A stretch of DNA of 64,000 nt from Amycolatopsis methanolica 239 (GTDB lineage Bacteria > Actinomycetota > Actinomycetes > Mycobacteriales > Pseudonocardiaceae), in the NCBI RefSeq assembly GCF_000739085.1, contig NZ_CP009110.1, forward strand, positions 2,666,001 to 2,730,000. Reading direction: 5' to 3'. The position numbers were made by a program, and so were the translations under genes. Under the pieces are notes generated by a model. That model saw only the letters and a list, made by a program, of their open reading frames with translations. It was not told where the DNA came from and did no database searches. Below are positions 26,490 through 35,373 of the stretch, piece after piece (within the stretch, counting starts at the first letter, position 1; each line of letters opens with the position of its first letter).

Positions 26490-26510
26490 CATTGACTTTA
26501 TGGATCAATG
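26490..26510. promoter_or_regulatory. Inverted repeat upstream of the GntR regulator
   Basis: CATTGA, nine bases, TCAATG, in a locally AT-rich stretch 17-37 bases before the GntR start at 26527. TTGACT within it could also serve as a -35 element. FadR-type regulators bind short inverted repeats in such positions, so it may be the autoregulatory operator. Confidence 0.4.
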
Positions 26511-26526
26511 ATTTGAGGATTACTCC

Positions 26527-27264
26527 GTGAGCAGGAGTCAGAGCGGGCCGCTCGGGCGGCACCGCACCCTCCACGGCCAGGTCGTGGAGTGGCTGGGGCG
26601 GCGCATCGTGTCCGGCGAACTCGCCAACGGTAGCCAGCTGCCCAACGAGGCCGACCTGGCGGCCCAGCTGAACGTCAGCCGCGGCGGGGTGCGCGAGGCG
26701 GTCAAGGCGCTGGCCGCCAAGGGGCTCGTCGAGCCGCGGCCCCGCCTCGGCACCCGGGTGCTGCCGCGCGAGCAGTGGAACCTGATGGACCGCGAGGTGA
26801 TCAGCTGGCACGGCCAGCTCTCCGACGCGGCCTTCCTGCGGGACCTGCTCGAGCTGCGGCTCATGGTCGAGCCCGCCGCCGCGCAGCTGGCCGCCGAGCG
26901 CGCGACGGACGAGCAGCTCGCCGTGCTCGAGAACGCCTGTGCCCGGATGGCGGAGGAGGCGGGCCGGGTCGACGCGGATTCCGCCGCGTTCGTCGAGGCC
27001 GACCTGGCCTTCCACCTGACCCTGCTGCGCGCGAGCGGCAACCAGCTCGTGGAGCAGCTGGGCCGGCTGCTGGAGGCGAGCCTGCACCACGGCCTGGCGG
27101 CCAGCTCGCACGCGCCCGGCGGGGTGTCCGCGACGCTGCCCCTGCACCAGGCGGTGCTCGTCGCGGTCCGCGCCCGCAGGCCGACGGCGGCCGCGCGGGC
27201 GATGCGGAAGCTGATCGAGACCACCACCGACGCGGTGCGGCGGATGACGCCCGAGGGGGACTGA
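26527..27264 (+). CDS. GntR-family regulator, FadR/DgoR type
   Basis: A 245-aa regulator. Winged helix at residues 15-75 with LPNEADLAAQLNVSRGGVREAVKAL. The FCD ligand domain follows, with metal-binding-type pattern DLLELRLMVEPAAAQLAAER, then FVEADLAFHLTLLRASGN and a later LHQAVLVAVRAR. The text WNLMDREVISWH after the wing is typical of the DgoR (galactonate) branch. It lies directly upstream of an SMP-30 lactonase, four bases apart, so they form an operon. The dead sugar genes divergent from it were probably former targets. Confidence 0.9.
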   Translation: MSRSQSGPLGRHRTLHGQVVEWLGRRIVSGELANGSQLPNEADLAAQLNVSRGGVREAVKALAAKGLVEPRPRLGTRVLPREQWNLMDREVISWHGQLSDAAFLRDLLELRLMVEPAAAQLAAERATDEQLAVLENACARMAEEAGRVDADSAAFVEADLAFHLTLLRASGNQLVEQLGRLLEASLHHGLAASSHAPGGVSATLPLHQAVLVAVRARRPTAAARAMRKLIETTTDAVRRMTPEGD

Positions 27265-27268
27265 CGCG

Positions 27269-28123
27269 GTGTCCACAGTGGACCAGGTGACGGAACCGGT
27301 TGCCGCGCACGGCGAAGGGCCGGTGTGGGCGCCGGAGTGGCCGGGTGTGCGGTGGGTGGACATGCTCGCCGGGGACGTGCTGGAACTCGACGGCGGCGAG
27401 GTCCGCCGCCACCACGTCGGCGCGGTCGCGGCGGCGCTGCGGCCGGGCGCCGCGGGCGGGGTCGTGCTGGCGCTGGAGCGCGGGTTCGCCCTCGCCGACG
27501 CCGCGCTCACCGAGGTGCGGCCGCTGGGGGAGGTATGGACCGGCGCCGGGGTGCGGATGAACGACGGCGGGTGCGATCCGGACGGCCGGTTCTACTGCGG
27601 CTCGATGGCCTACGACGAAACCCCGGGCGGGGGCGCCCTGTACCGGCTCGACCCGGACGGCGCCGTCACCACGGTGCTCACCGCGGTGACGATCTCCAAC
27701 GGCCTCGCCTGGAGCCCGGACGGCGGCACGGCCTACTACGTCGACACGCCCACCGGCCGGATCGACGCCTTCGACTACACCGCCGCGGCCGGGCTCACAC
27801 GCCGTCGCCCCGTGGTCACCATCCCGGCCGGGATCGGCTCCCCGGACGGCCTCACCGTCGACGCGGAGGGCAACATCTGGGTCGCGCTGTGGGGCGGCGG
27901 CGCGGTGCACTGCTACACCCCGGCCGGCGAGCAGGTCGCCCGCGCCGAGCTCCCGGTCACCCAGGTCACCGCGTGCGCCTTCGGCGGGCCGGACCTGGCC
28001 GAGCTGTACGTCACGACGTCGCGACAGGGCGTCGAGGAGGGCACGCAGCCCGAAGCCGGGGCCCTGTTCCGCCTCCGGCCCGGCGTGCGGGGCCTGCCCG
28101 CCCACCGCTATTCCGGCTGCTGA
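27269..28123 (+). CDS. SMP-30/gluconolactonase-family protein
   Basis: A 284-aa six-bladed beta-propeller of the SMP-30/CGR1 type, which opens sugar lactones. The metal ligands are suggested by E in AHGEGPVW (about 16), the N-D pair in GVRMNDGGCDPDGRFYCG (about 95-112), N in ISNGLAW and D in GSPDGLTVDAEGN. No signal peptide, so cytoplasmic. GTG 27269 is four bases after the regulator stop. With a DgoR-type regulator it fits a sugar-acid pathway whose transporter and mutarotase are now broken nearby. Confidence 0.9.
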   Translation: MSTVDQVTEPVAAHGEGPVWAPEWPGVRWVDMLAGDVLELDGGEVRRHHVGAVAAALRPGAAGGVVLALERGFALADAALTEVRPLGEVWTGAGVRMNDGGCDPDGRFYCGSMAYDETPGGGALYRLDPDGAVTTVLTAVTISNGLAWSPDGGTAYYVDTPTGRIDAFDYTAAAGLTRRRPVVTIPAGIGSPDGLTVDAEGNIWVALWGGGAVHCYTPAGEQVARAELPVTQVTACAFGGPDLAELYVTTSRQGVEEGTQPEAGALFRLRPGVRGLPAHRYSGC

Positions 28124-28219
28124 CATCTCGGTACCGGAATACGTACTTTCCCGGTGCCGGGTTGGGCCGCGACCAGGCAGGGTCACTCTGTCGTGGTTTG
28201 CGCACCCGGAGGAGTGACG

Positions 28220-29242
28220 ATGCGAGCGGTCAAGGCGGTCGAGCTGGGCCTGGTGGCCGGGCTGGTGCTGACCAAGACCGCGCTGCGCGCCGCGACGGGC
28301 GGCCTGGCCGGCCCGGCGTCCCGCACCGGGCCGGCCATCCCGGTCACCCGCGGCCGCGGCCAGTCCCGGACCGTCATCACCGACGACGGCGTCGAGCTGC
28401 ACGCCGAGGTCTTCGGCGACCCGGCCGCGCCGGTGACCGTCGTGCTGTGCCACGGCTACGCCCTGTCCAGCGCCAGCTGGTGCTTCCAGATCGCCGAGCT
28501 CGCCCGCCACGCCCGGGTCGTCACCTGGGACCAGCGCGGGCACGGCCGCTCCCAGCGCGGCGCGGCCGCGCACGCGACCGTCGACCAGCTCGGCCGAGAC
28601 CTGCGCGCGGTGCTCGACGAGACCACCCCCCGCGGGCCGGTGGTCCTGGCCGGGCACTCGATGGGCGGCATGACGATCATGGCGCTGGCCGAGCAGGAGC
28701 CGGAGCTGTTCGGCACCCGCGTCGCCGCCGTGGCGCTGCTCGCCACCAGCGCTGAGCCGGTGCTCGGCGGACTCGGCCTGCCCCGGCACGGCATGCGCGC
28801 GCTGCACTGGGTCACCCCGTGGGCGCTGGCGCTGCTGCAGCGGGCCACCGTCCTGGCCGGACCGCTGCGCGAGCTGACCGGCGCGGTCGTGCCCCGGCAC
28901 GCGTTCGCCTCCGACGTCCCGCCGCACGTCGCCGAATTCCTGGTCGAGCAGATCGGGCAGACGCCGCTGGACGTGCTGGCCGACTTCTTCCCGCAGTTCC
29001 GGGTGCACGACAAGACCGCCGCACTGGCCGCGCTGAACCGGGTCGACTGCCTCGTCCTGGCCGGCTCGCACGACGTGGTCACGCCGCCGGAGAACAGCGA
29101 GGCGATCGCGCGGGCGGTGCCCGGCGCGGATCTGGTCGTCCTGCCCGACGCCGGCCACGCCTTCCCGCTGGAGCACCCGGAGCCGGTCAACGCGCACTTG
29201 GTGACCCTGCTGCGGCGGCACAGCCACCGCCGAACCGCCTGA
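28220..29242 (+). CDS. Alpha/beta hydrolase
   Basis: A 340-aa alpha/beta-hydrolase. The oxyanion segment CHGYALSSASW, nucleophile elbow AGHSMGG (Ser about residue 152) and catalytic His in PDAGHAFPLEHPE (about 313) are visible. An acid follows SHDVV. The N-terminal hydrophobic stretch VELGLVAGLVLTKTAL may anchor it in the membrane. ATG 28220 has GGAGGAG six bases upstream. The substrate is unknown. A sequence with TACGTAC followed by CCCGGTGCC lies about 60 bases upstream and resembles one ahead of the small gene at 31693. Confidence 0.88.
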   Translation: MRAVKAVELGLVAGLVLTKTALRAATGGLAGPASRTGPAIPVTRGRGQSRTVITDDGVELHAEVFGDPAAPVTVVLCHGYALSSASWCFQIAELARHARVVTWDQRGHGRSQRGAAAHATVDQLGRDLRAVLDETTPRGPVVLAGHSMGGMTIMALAEQEPELFGTRVAAVALLATSAEPVLGGLGLPRHGMRALHWVTPWALALLQRATVLAGPLRELTGAVVPRHAFASDVPPHVAEFLVEQIGQTPLDVLADFFPQFRVHDKTAALAALNRVDCLVLAGSHDVVTPPENSEAIARAVPGADLVVLPDAGHAFPLEHPEPVNAHLVTLLRRHSHRRTA

Positions 29243-29272
29243 TCAACCCCGAATCCGGCCTAGACTCGGGGA

Positions 29273-31588
29273 ATGCCCGACGTCTCGCGAGGCGCCGGCA
29301 ACCTGCCCAGCGAACTTACCAGCTTCGTCGGGCGGCGCCGCGAGCTCGCCGAAACCCGCCGCCTCCTGGCCGCCGCCAGGCTGGTCACGCTGACCGGGGT
29401 CGGTGGTGTCGGCAAGACCCGGCTGGCCCTGCGCGCGGCCGCCGACGTGCGGCGGGCGTTCCCCGACGGCGTGTGGTTCGTGCCGCTGGCCGAGCTGCGT
29501 GATCCGGCCCTGCTGGCCCACACGATCGCCACCACGCTCGGCCTGACCGACGAGGCCGGCGCGCAGGTGGGCGGGCTCGCCGAGTACCTCGAGGACCAGC
29601 GCGTCCTGCTGGTGCTGGACAACTGCGAGCACGTGCTGGACGCGTGCGCGGTGCTGGTCGCCAAGCTGCTGTCGGCCACCTCGTCGGTGCGGGTGCTGGC
29701 CACCAGCCGCCAGCTGCTGCGCGCCGACGGCGAACAGGTCCTCGTCGTGCTGCCGCCGGTGCCCTCGGAAGGGGAGCCCGCGGTCGAGGCGGTGACGTTG
29801 TTCGCCGAGCGCGCCGCCGCCGTGGTGCCCGGGTTCACCATCGACGCGTCCAACCGGGACACCGTCGTCCGCATCTGCCGCCGCTTGGACGGCATCCCGC
29901 TCGCGCTGGAACTGGCCGCGGTCCGGCTGCGGGTGCTCTCGGTCGAACAGCTCCTGCAGCGCCTGGACGACCGGTTCCGGCTGCTCACCGACGGCAGCCG
30001 CACCGCGCCGGACCGCCAGCAGACGCTGGAGGCGGCGATCGCGTGGAGCTACGACCTGTGCAGCCGCGCCGAGCGGGCCGTGTGGTCGGCGGTGTCGGTG
30101 TTCGCGGGCGGCTTCGACCTGGAGGCCGCCGAGGCGGTGTGCGCCGCGGTCGGGATCGCCCCGGACGAGGTGCTCGACCTGATCGCCGCCATGGTGGACA
30201 AGTCCATCTTGGTCCGCGGGGACGGCACCTTCGGGCGCGCCGCGTGGTACGGGATGCTGGAGACCGTCCGCGAGTACGGGCACGTCCGGCTCATGCGGTC
30301 CGGCCGCGAGAACGCCGTGCGGGGCCGCCAGGTCGAGCACTGCGCCCGCCTGGCCCGCCGCTACCGCGCGGAGAGCTTCGGCCCGCACCAGCTGGACTGG
30401 GTCGGCCGGATGCGGCGCGGGCAGCCCAACATCCGCGTCGCGCTGGAGCACTGCCTGGCCGGCGGCCCGGAGGGCGCCTGCCGCGCGGCCGAGATCACCG
30501 GACCGCTGTGGGACTACTGGTTCGCCGGCGGCTTCGTGCCCGAGGGCTACCGCGGGCTGCGGGCGCCGCTGGCCCAGGAGGTCGCCCGCGACACCCCGGC
30601 CCACGCCCGTGCCCTGCAGGGCGCCGCGTTCGTGGCCGCGCAGATCGGCGACGAGGAAGCGGCCCGCGCGATGCTCGCCGAGCTGCGTGAGCTGGCCGAG
30701 GCGCTGGACGACGACAACCTGCGCGCCGGATGGGCCCAGTGCGCCGGCATGGGCTCGATGTTCCTCGGCAGGGTCGACCGCGGCCGCGAGCTGATGGAGC
30801 AGGCCCTGGACGGGTTCCTGCGCACCGGCGACGAGGTGCAGGCGTGCAACACGCGGATCCTGCTGGCCGCGGCGCTGTTCTTCGTCGACGACCCCGAGGG
30901 CCTGGTGGTGGCCGAGGCCGCGCTCGCGCAGTGCGAGGAACACCACGCCGACTGGTCCCGGGCCTACGCCCTGTGGGCGGTGGCGATCAACACCTGGCGG
31001 CGGGGCGACCACCGCCGCGCGTCGGCCCTGCTGCGCGAGGCCATCGCGATGCGGCAGACCGACCGCACCCAGCTGGCCTTCACGATGACCGCGCTGGCCT
31101 GGTGCGCGGGCGCCGCGGGGGAGCACGAGCGCGCCGCCGGGCTGCTCGGCGCGTCCAGCGCGATGTGGCGGATCAGCGGCGCCGGCGTTGCCGAGACCGG
31201 TCCGCACCGGCAGTTCGACGAGGAGTGCGAAGCGCGGGCCCGCGAGGCCCTCGGCGACGACGGCTACACCCGCGCGTTCGCCGCGACCAGCGGGTTCGAC
31301 GTCGACGAGGCGATCGCGTACGCGCTGGCCGAGAAGCCGGCCGGGCCGCGGGCGCCGCGCCGGAGCAGGCAGCGCAGCCCGGGCGGGCTGACCCGGCGCG
31401 AGCGCGAGATCGCCGAGCTGGTCGCCGACGGCCTGAGCAACAAGCAGATCGCCGGCAGGCTGGTCGTCGCGCAGCGCACCGCGGAGACCCACGTGGAGAA
31501 CATCCTGACCAAGCTGGGCTTCACCTCACGCGCCCAGATCGGCGCGTGGCTGGCCGAGCAGCGCGCCGCACCGGGGGACGGTACGTAG
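29273..31588 (+). CDS. NB-ARC ATPase regulator with C-terminal LuxR helix-turn-helix
   Basis: A 771-aa protein. The N-terminal STAND-type ATPase has the P-loop GVGGVGKTRLAL (about 42-53), Walker B VLLVLDNCEHVLD (105-117) and sensor ATSRQLLRADGE. A winged and TPR-like region follows (400-690). The last ~65 residues are a LuxR/NarL helix-turn-helix (LTRREREIAELVADGLSNKQ, then EVENILTKLGF-like THVENIL). Such proteins oligomerise on a signal and activate transcription. It is downstream of the hydrolase and ahead of a palindrome that contains its own stop codon. Confidence 0.92.
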   Translation: MPDVSRGAGNLPSELTSFVGRRRELAETRRLLAAARLVTLTGVGGVGKTRLALRAAADVRRAFPDGVWFVPLAELRDPALLAHTIATTLGLTDEAGAQVGGLAEYLEDQRVLLVLDNCEHVLDACAVLVAKLLSATSSVRVLATSRQLLRADGEQVLVVLPPVPSEGEPAVEAVTLFAERAAAVVPGFTIDASNRDTVVRICRRLDGIPLALELAAVRLRVLSVEQLLQRLDDRFRLLTDGSRTAPDRQQTLEAAIAWSYDLCSRAERAVWSAVSVFAGGFDLEAAEAVCAAVGIAPDEVLDLIAAMVDKSILVRGDGTFGRAAWYGMLETVREYGHVRLMRSGRENAVRGRQVEHCARLARRYRAESFGPHQLDWVGRMRRGQPNIRVALEHCLAGGPEGACRAAEITGPLWDYWFAGGFVPEGYRGLRAPLAQEVARDTPAHARALQGAAFVAAQIGDEEAARAMLAELRELAEALDDDNLRAGWAQCAGMGSMFLGRVDRGRELMEQALDGFLRTGDEVQACNTRILLAAALFFVDDPEGLVVAEAALAQCEEHHADWSRAYALWAVAINTWRRGDHRRASALLREAIAMRQTDRTQLAFTMTALAWCAGAAGEHERAAGLLGASSAMWRISGAGVAETGPHRQFDEECEARAREALGDDGYTRAFAATSGFDVDEAIAYALAEKPAGPRAPRRSRQRSPGGLTRREREIAELVADGLSNKQIAGRLVVAQRTAETHVENILTKLGFTSRAQIGAWLAEQRAAPGDGT

Positions 31589-31617
31589 CCCGGTTCTACG
31601 TACCCAGATGCGTAGGA
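31581..31617. promoter_or_regulatory. Overlapping palindromes, probable LuxR operator
   Basis: GTACGTAG (31581-31588) and CTACGTAC (31596-31603) form a perfect 8-bp inverted repeat. CTACGTA (31596-31602) and TGCGTAG (31609-31615) form a second, one-mismatch repeat. They lie right after the LuxR gene and about 76 bases before the small gene at 31693. TACGTA-type half sites are typical for NarL/LuxR DNA-binding domains. Confidence 0.45.
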
Positions 31618-31692
31618 CTCCCGGTTCCCCGGCTCCTCTTCCCGGGCACTCTGGTATTCGCGACCGGAGCCGAGAACACCGGAGGGGTGGTC

Positions 31693-31866
31693 ATGAAGGT
31701 CGATTCGCCGCCGCAGCCCTGCTCGCGGTGCCACCGCCAGGTGGTGCTCGCCGGGTTCAGCTGGGGACGGCAGTGGGTGCACCTGGGCACGTGGCGGCCG
31801 CAGTGCGGTCCGCCGTCCTGGGCGCTCGCCCGCTCGGCCGGGACCACCTCGACGGCGGCTTCCTGA
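31693..31866 (+). CDS. Small CxxC protein
   Basis: A 57-aa protein, not assignable to a known family. The PCSRCHRQVVL motif near residue 9 and a later cysteine (PQCGPP) suggest a zinc site. GGAGGGG lies six bases before the ATG, and a probable LuxR operator precedes it, so it is likely expressed. No homologue is recalled with confidence. Confidence 0.5.
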   Translation: MKVDSPPQPCSRCHRQVVLAGFSWGRQWVHLGTWRPQCGPPSWALARSAGTTSTAAS

Positions 31867-31995
31867 CCCCGGTCCGGTCCACAAGTCCAGCCGTCCGGCG
31901 CCGCCCTCCCCCTCGCGTGCCGGCCGGTCGAGCGCGGCGGGTCGTGCCCAGCCTGCCCGCGAACTCCGGCACCCCGCCGCGCTCACTCCAACCGA

Positions 31996-32036
31996 ACGCG
32001 AAGAACCGCCCCGCTCCCCGGGGCGGTTCTTCGCGT
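31996..32036. terminator. Perfect 17-bp hairpin
   Basis: ACGCGAAGAACCGCCCC pairs fully with the reverse complement at 32020-32036 around a seven-base loop. It lies between the small gene at 31693 and the LCP gene. Confidence 0.8.
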
Positions 32037-32140
32037 GACAAGAAGTTCACCGGCCGCGGCCCGGATTTCACAGCGAACTGTCAGATTTCTCGTGGATCCT
32101 GGTCTTAGCTGGATCGAGTGATCTTCGAGGGGGAACCGGG

Positions 32141-33379
32141 GTGCTGCGCAAACGGGGAGTGACTGCTGCGCCCGCGCGCGGTCACCGGTGGCGCCCGGTC
32201 GCGTACACCGCCGTCGGGCTGGCGTCGCTGCTCGTGCTCGGCGGCACCGGCTTCGCCTGGACCCAGCTCTCCCGCCTGGATACCGGCCTGGCCACCGCGG
32301 ACGTGATCGCGCCGTCCGCGCAGGTCCCGTCCGGACGGGCGAGCCTGTCGGTGGACCAGACCATCCTGCTGGTCGGCCTGGACTCGCGCACCGACGTCCA
32401 GGGCAACCCGCTGCCGCAGGACGTGCTCGACCAGTTGCACGCCGGGGACGCCGCGGACGGCGGCGACACCACCGACACGATGATCGTGGTGCACATCCCG
32501 GCGGGCGGCGGTTCCGCGTCGGCGATCTCGATCCCGCGCGACTCCTACGTCCAGATCGCCGGCGGCTTCGGCAAGCACAAGATCAACTCCGCGTACACCT
32601 ACGGCAAGCAGGCGGCGCTGGACACGTTGCGCGAGCAGGGCCTGACCGGGGCCGCGCTGGAGCGCGCGGCGTCGGCGGCCGGGGCCAGGACCGCCATCGA
32701 GACGGTCGAGGACTTCACCGGACTGACGATCAACCACTACGCGGCGGTCAACCTGGCCGGGTTCTACGCGCTGAGCAACGCCGTCGGCGGGGTGCCGGTG
32801 TGCCTGAAGCAGGCGGTGCACGACAGCTACTCGGGTGCGGACTTCCCGGCGGGGAAGCAGACCCTGTCCGGGGCGCAGGCGCTGGCGTTCGTGCGGCAGC
32901 GGCACGGGCTCCCCGGCGGCGACCTGGACCGGATCGCGCGCCAGCAGGCGTTCCTGGCCGGGATGGCCCAGGTGGTGCTCGGCACCGGGACGCTCACCAA
33001 CCCGGTCCGGCTGTCCGGGCTGATCGGCGCGGTGCAGCAGTCGGTGGTCATCGACCAGGGCTGGGACGTGCTGACCTTCGCCGAGCAGATGCACGGCCTG
33101 ACCTCGGGGTCGATCACGTTCGCCACCATCCCGGTGCAGAGCCTGAGCCTGCAGACCCCCGACGACGGCGACGCGGTGAAGGTCGACTCGGTGCAGGTGC
33201 GGGACTTCATCACCGCCCTGCTGGGCGGCCCGGCCGCCGCGACGCGGGGCGGCAGCACCGCCACGACGCCGGCGAGCGCGGCGAAGCAGGCCGCGGAGAC
33301 GGCAGGCGCGACCACGACCTCCCCGTCCACGATCGCGCCGGAAACGGCCAGCACGGACCTGTCCGGCTGCGTGAACTGA
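32141..33379 (+). CDS. LCP-family (LytR-CpsA-Psr) phosphotransferase
   Basis: A 412-aa membrane-anchored enzyme that attaches polyprenyl-linked glycans to peptidoglycan. N-terminal membrane helix near residues 22-42. The LCP domain has ILLVGLDSRTDVQG (about 75-88), DTMIVVHIPAG, AISIPRDSYVQIAG with the conserved Arg-Asp, KINSAYTYG and ALAFVRQRHGLPGGDLDRIARQQ. A serine/threonine/alanine-rich tail follows. Such an enzyme could attach the heptose-containing glycan made by the 7.6-17.6 kb cluster, though that link is only inferred. Confidence 0.93.
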   Translation: MLRKRGVTAAPARGHRWRPVAYTAVGLASLLVLGGTGFAWTQLSRLDTGLATADVIAPSAQVPSGRASLSVDQTILLVGLDSRTDVQGNPLPQDVLDQLHAGDAADGGDTTDTMIVVHIPAGGGSASAISIPRDSYVQIAGGFGKHKINSAYTYGKQAALDTLREQGLTGAALERAASAAGARTAIETVEDFTGLTINHYAAVNLAGFYALSNAVGGVPVCLKQAVHDSYSGADFPAGKQTLSGAQALAFVRQRHGLPGGDLDRIARQQAFLAGMAQVVLGTGTLTNPVRLSGLIGAVQQSVVIDQGWDVLTFAEQMHGLTSGSITFATIPVQSLSLQTPDDGDAVKVDSVQVRDFITALLGGPAAATRGGSTATTPASAAKQAAETAGATTTSPSTIAPETASTDLSGCVN

Positions 33380-33380
33380 C

Positions 33381-33530
33381 GTGACGCGCGACCCGCACAT
33401 CCACGTCCAGCGGGGCGCCGCGCACGCCGGCTTCGCGCTCCGCGGCCTGGTCGCCTCGACGTTCGGCCTCGTCGCCGACGCGCCGGTGGAGGTCACCACC
33501 GGGTGCGGCGCCGCGTGCCCTACGCGATGA
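33381..33530 (+). CDS. Small hypothetical protein (first of a coupled pair)
   Basis: A 49-aa frame starting GTG 33381, one base after the LCP stop, with a CGAAC pair near its end (GCGAACPTR). No family is recognised. Its stop overlaps the ATG of the next small gene (ATGA), which supports both being translated. An N-terminal His-rich stretch (DPHIHVQRGAAHAGF) is the only other feature. Confidence 0.5.
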   Translation: MTRDPHIHVQRGAAHAGFALRGLVASTFGLVADAPVEVTTGCGAACPTR

Positions 33531-33712
33531 CCTCCACCCGCCCGGAAAGCGTTACCTGCCTGGCCTGCCGCGAGCACGCCCGGCGGGAGCACCTGCGGCT
33601 CGCCGGCCAGGTCGAACTCCTCGGCCGGACGCCGGGCGCAGCGGTGTCCGCGGCGAACGCGGCACGCGCCGGGCGCGGGCTGCGAGACCTCGCGGAGCGC
33701 TACGCCGGATAG
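33527..33712 (+). CDS. Small CxxC protein (second of a coupled pair)
   Basis: A 61-aa protein with an N-terminal CLACREHARR motif (about residues 10-20) and a helical, alanine- and arginine-rich remainder. It resembles the CESCLARAARDRR end of the protein at 42969-43223, so both may belong to one group of small zinc-type proteins. It is coupled to the preceding frame by ATGA. Function unknown. Confidence 0.55.
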   Translation: MTSTRPESVTCLACREHARREHLRLAGQVELLGRTPGAAVSAANAARAGRGLRDLAERYAG

Positions 33713-33831
33713 TCCGGACGGACGGGGCCGGCTGGGTGAGACATTCTCCAACCCTACTTCCGGCGGGTGTGAAGTTGTCGTGACGGGAAGCAGACTGCGC
33801 GTGTCCCCATCGGCAGCGAAGGAAGGCACCC

Positions 33832-34950
33832 ATGAAGCGACCACCCCTCGTCCGGACGTTCGGCCTCACCGCGCTGGCCGTCGGCTCGGTTCTCGCCGCC
33901 ACGGTGAACTCGGCCGGCGCCGCACCGGCCTCGCCGCTCCTCGGCGCGGTGCAACGGGACCTCGGGCTCACCGCCGAGCAGGCCGGCGCCCGGCTCGCCC
34001 AGGAGGCGGCGGCCGCGAACGTCGCCCCCGCCGCGGAGGCCGCGGCCGGTCCCGCGTTCGGCGGCGCCTGGTACGACGCCGCGTCCGGCAAGCTGGTCGT
34101 CGGCATCACCGACGCCGCCCGCGCCGGCGCCGTCGAGGCCACCGGCGCCGACACCGCGCTGGTCGCCCACACCGAGTCGGCGCTGGACGCGGCCAAGGCG
34201 AGCCTCGACACCCTCACCGCGCCGCGCGAGGTCACCGGCTGGTACGTCGACGAGCGGGCCAACCGTGTGGTGGTGACCGTCGTGCGCGGCGCGCGGGGCC
34301 CCGAGGTCCAGGGCTTCCTCGACCGGGCCCGCGCCGCCGGTCCCGTCCAGGTCGAGGAGACCACCGACGTGCCGCGGCTGTTCGCCGGGAACGTCGTCGG
34401 CGGCGACGCCTACTACATCAACGGATCCGCGCGCTGCTCCATCGGGTTCTCCGTGCAGGGCGGGTTCGTGTCGGCCGGCCACTGCGGCAGCGCGGGCGAC
34501 TCGGTGAGCGCGCCGGACGGCTCGGCGATGGGCACGTTCCAGGGTTCTTCGTTCCCCGGTAACGACTACAGCTACGTCCGCACCACCTCGTCCTGGACGC
34601 CCACGCCCGTCGTGGACGGTTACGGCAACGGGAACGTGACGGTCACCGGGCACACCCCGGCCCCGGTCGGCTCGTCGGTGTGCCGCTCCGGTTCCACTAC
34701 CGGCTGGCACTGCGGCACCATCCAGGCCACCAACCAGACCGTCAACTACGCCGAGGGTTCCGTCTCCGGCCTGACCAGGACCAGCGCGTGCGCCGAGCCG
34801 GGCGACTCCGGCGGTTCGTGGGTCAGCGGCAGCTAGGCGCAGGGCGTGACCTCCGGCGGGTCCGGCAACTGCAGCAGCGGCGGGACGACCTACTTCCAGC
34901 CCGTCAATGAGATCCTGTCCGCCTACGGGCTCACGCTCGTCACCGGCTGA
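33832..34950 (+). pseudogene. Streptogrisin-type (S1) serine protease with an in-frame amber codon
   Basis: Signal peptide (LVRTFGLTALAVGSVLAAT), pro-region (residues ~35-180) and protease domain. The catalytic triad is intact: His in VSAGHCGSAGD, Asp in PGNDYSYV and Ser in EPGDSGGSW. At 34834-34836 a TAG replaces a sense codon, probably CAG. The same frame then continues for 37 more codons ([19 protein letters not shown], then [13 protein letters not shown]) to the normal family end at TGA 34950. Translation as written stops after 334 residues and loses the last strands and one cysteine of the final disulphide. Without readthrough the product is probably inactive. Confidence 0.85.
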
Positions 34951-34955
34951 CCGGC

Positions 34956-34997
34956 ACGACCCGCAGCCCCCGTCCGGCCGGGCGGGGGCTGCGTCGT
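34956..34997. terminator. Hairpin after the protease gene
   Basis: ACGAC and GCAGCCCCCG pair with CGGGGGCTGCGTCGT around a short loop (two unpaired bases). It separates the protease from the convergent small gene. Confidence 0.75.
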
Positions 34998-35005
34998 GTC
35001 CGGGC

Positions 35006-35218
35006 TCAGGTGGTGGCCGGCGCCCAGGCGCGCTCGAGCGCCGCGGCGCGCGCCCGGCGCTTCAGGCCGGCGAGGCTGTGCTTGGCGGGGATCAGCAGCG
35101 CGGTCAGCCAGGTGCGCCGGTACTCCTCCAGCGCTAGTGCGACGGGGCGATGCATGACGCAATGCACCAGACCCGGCGTGCCGAGCCGGTGCCTTCCGGT
35201 GTGCTTGCTCTGCGTCAT
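35006..35218 (-). CDS. Small basic protein of unknown function
   Basis: A 70-aa basic protein (MTQSKHTGRHRLGTPGLVHC, with MHRPVALALEEYRRTWL later). It includes one hydrophobic helix-like stretch near residues 38-50. No family is recognised. The ATG at 35218 follows GGAGGAAC, a good ribosome-binding site, so an internal start is preferred over the 85-residue reading. Function is unknown. Confidence 0.55.
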   Translation of the reverse strand: MTQSKHTGRHRLGTPGLVHCVMHRPVALALEEYRRTWLTALLIPAKHSLAGLKRRARAAALERAWAPATT

Positions 35219-35373
35219 CGTTCCTCCGTGCGGGCGACCTTTCCCGCCGCGCACCGTACGCAACGAGAGGCCCGAAGCGTAGTAGCGCGGCGGCGTGTCA
35301 CCGATCTCGTTCCGATCACAGACCGATCAGGGAGTAAGAACACCCGATCGTGGCGTCTGGTCTAATGCGAACC

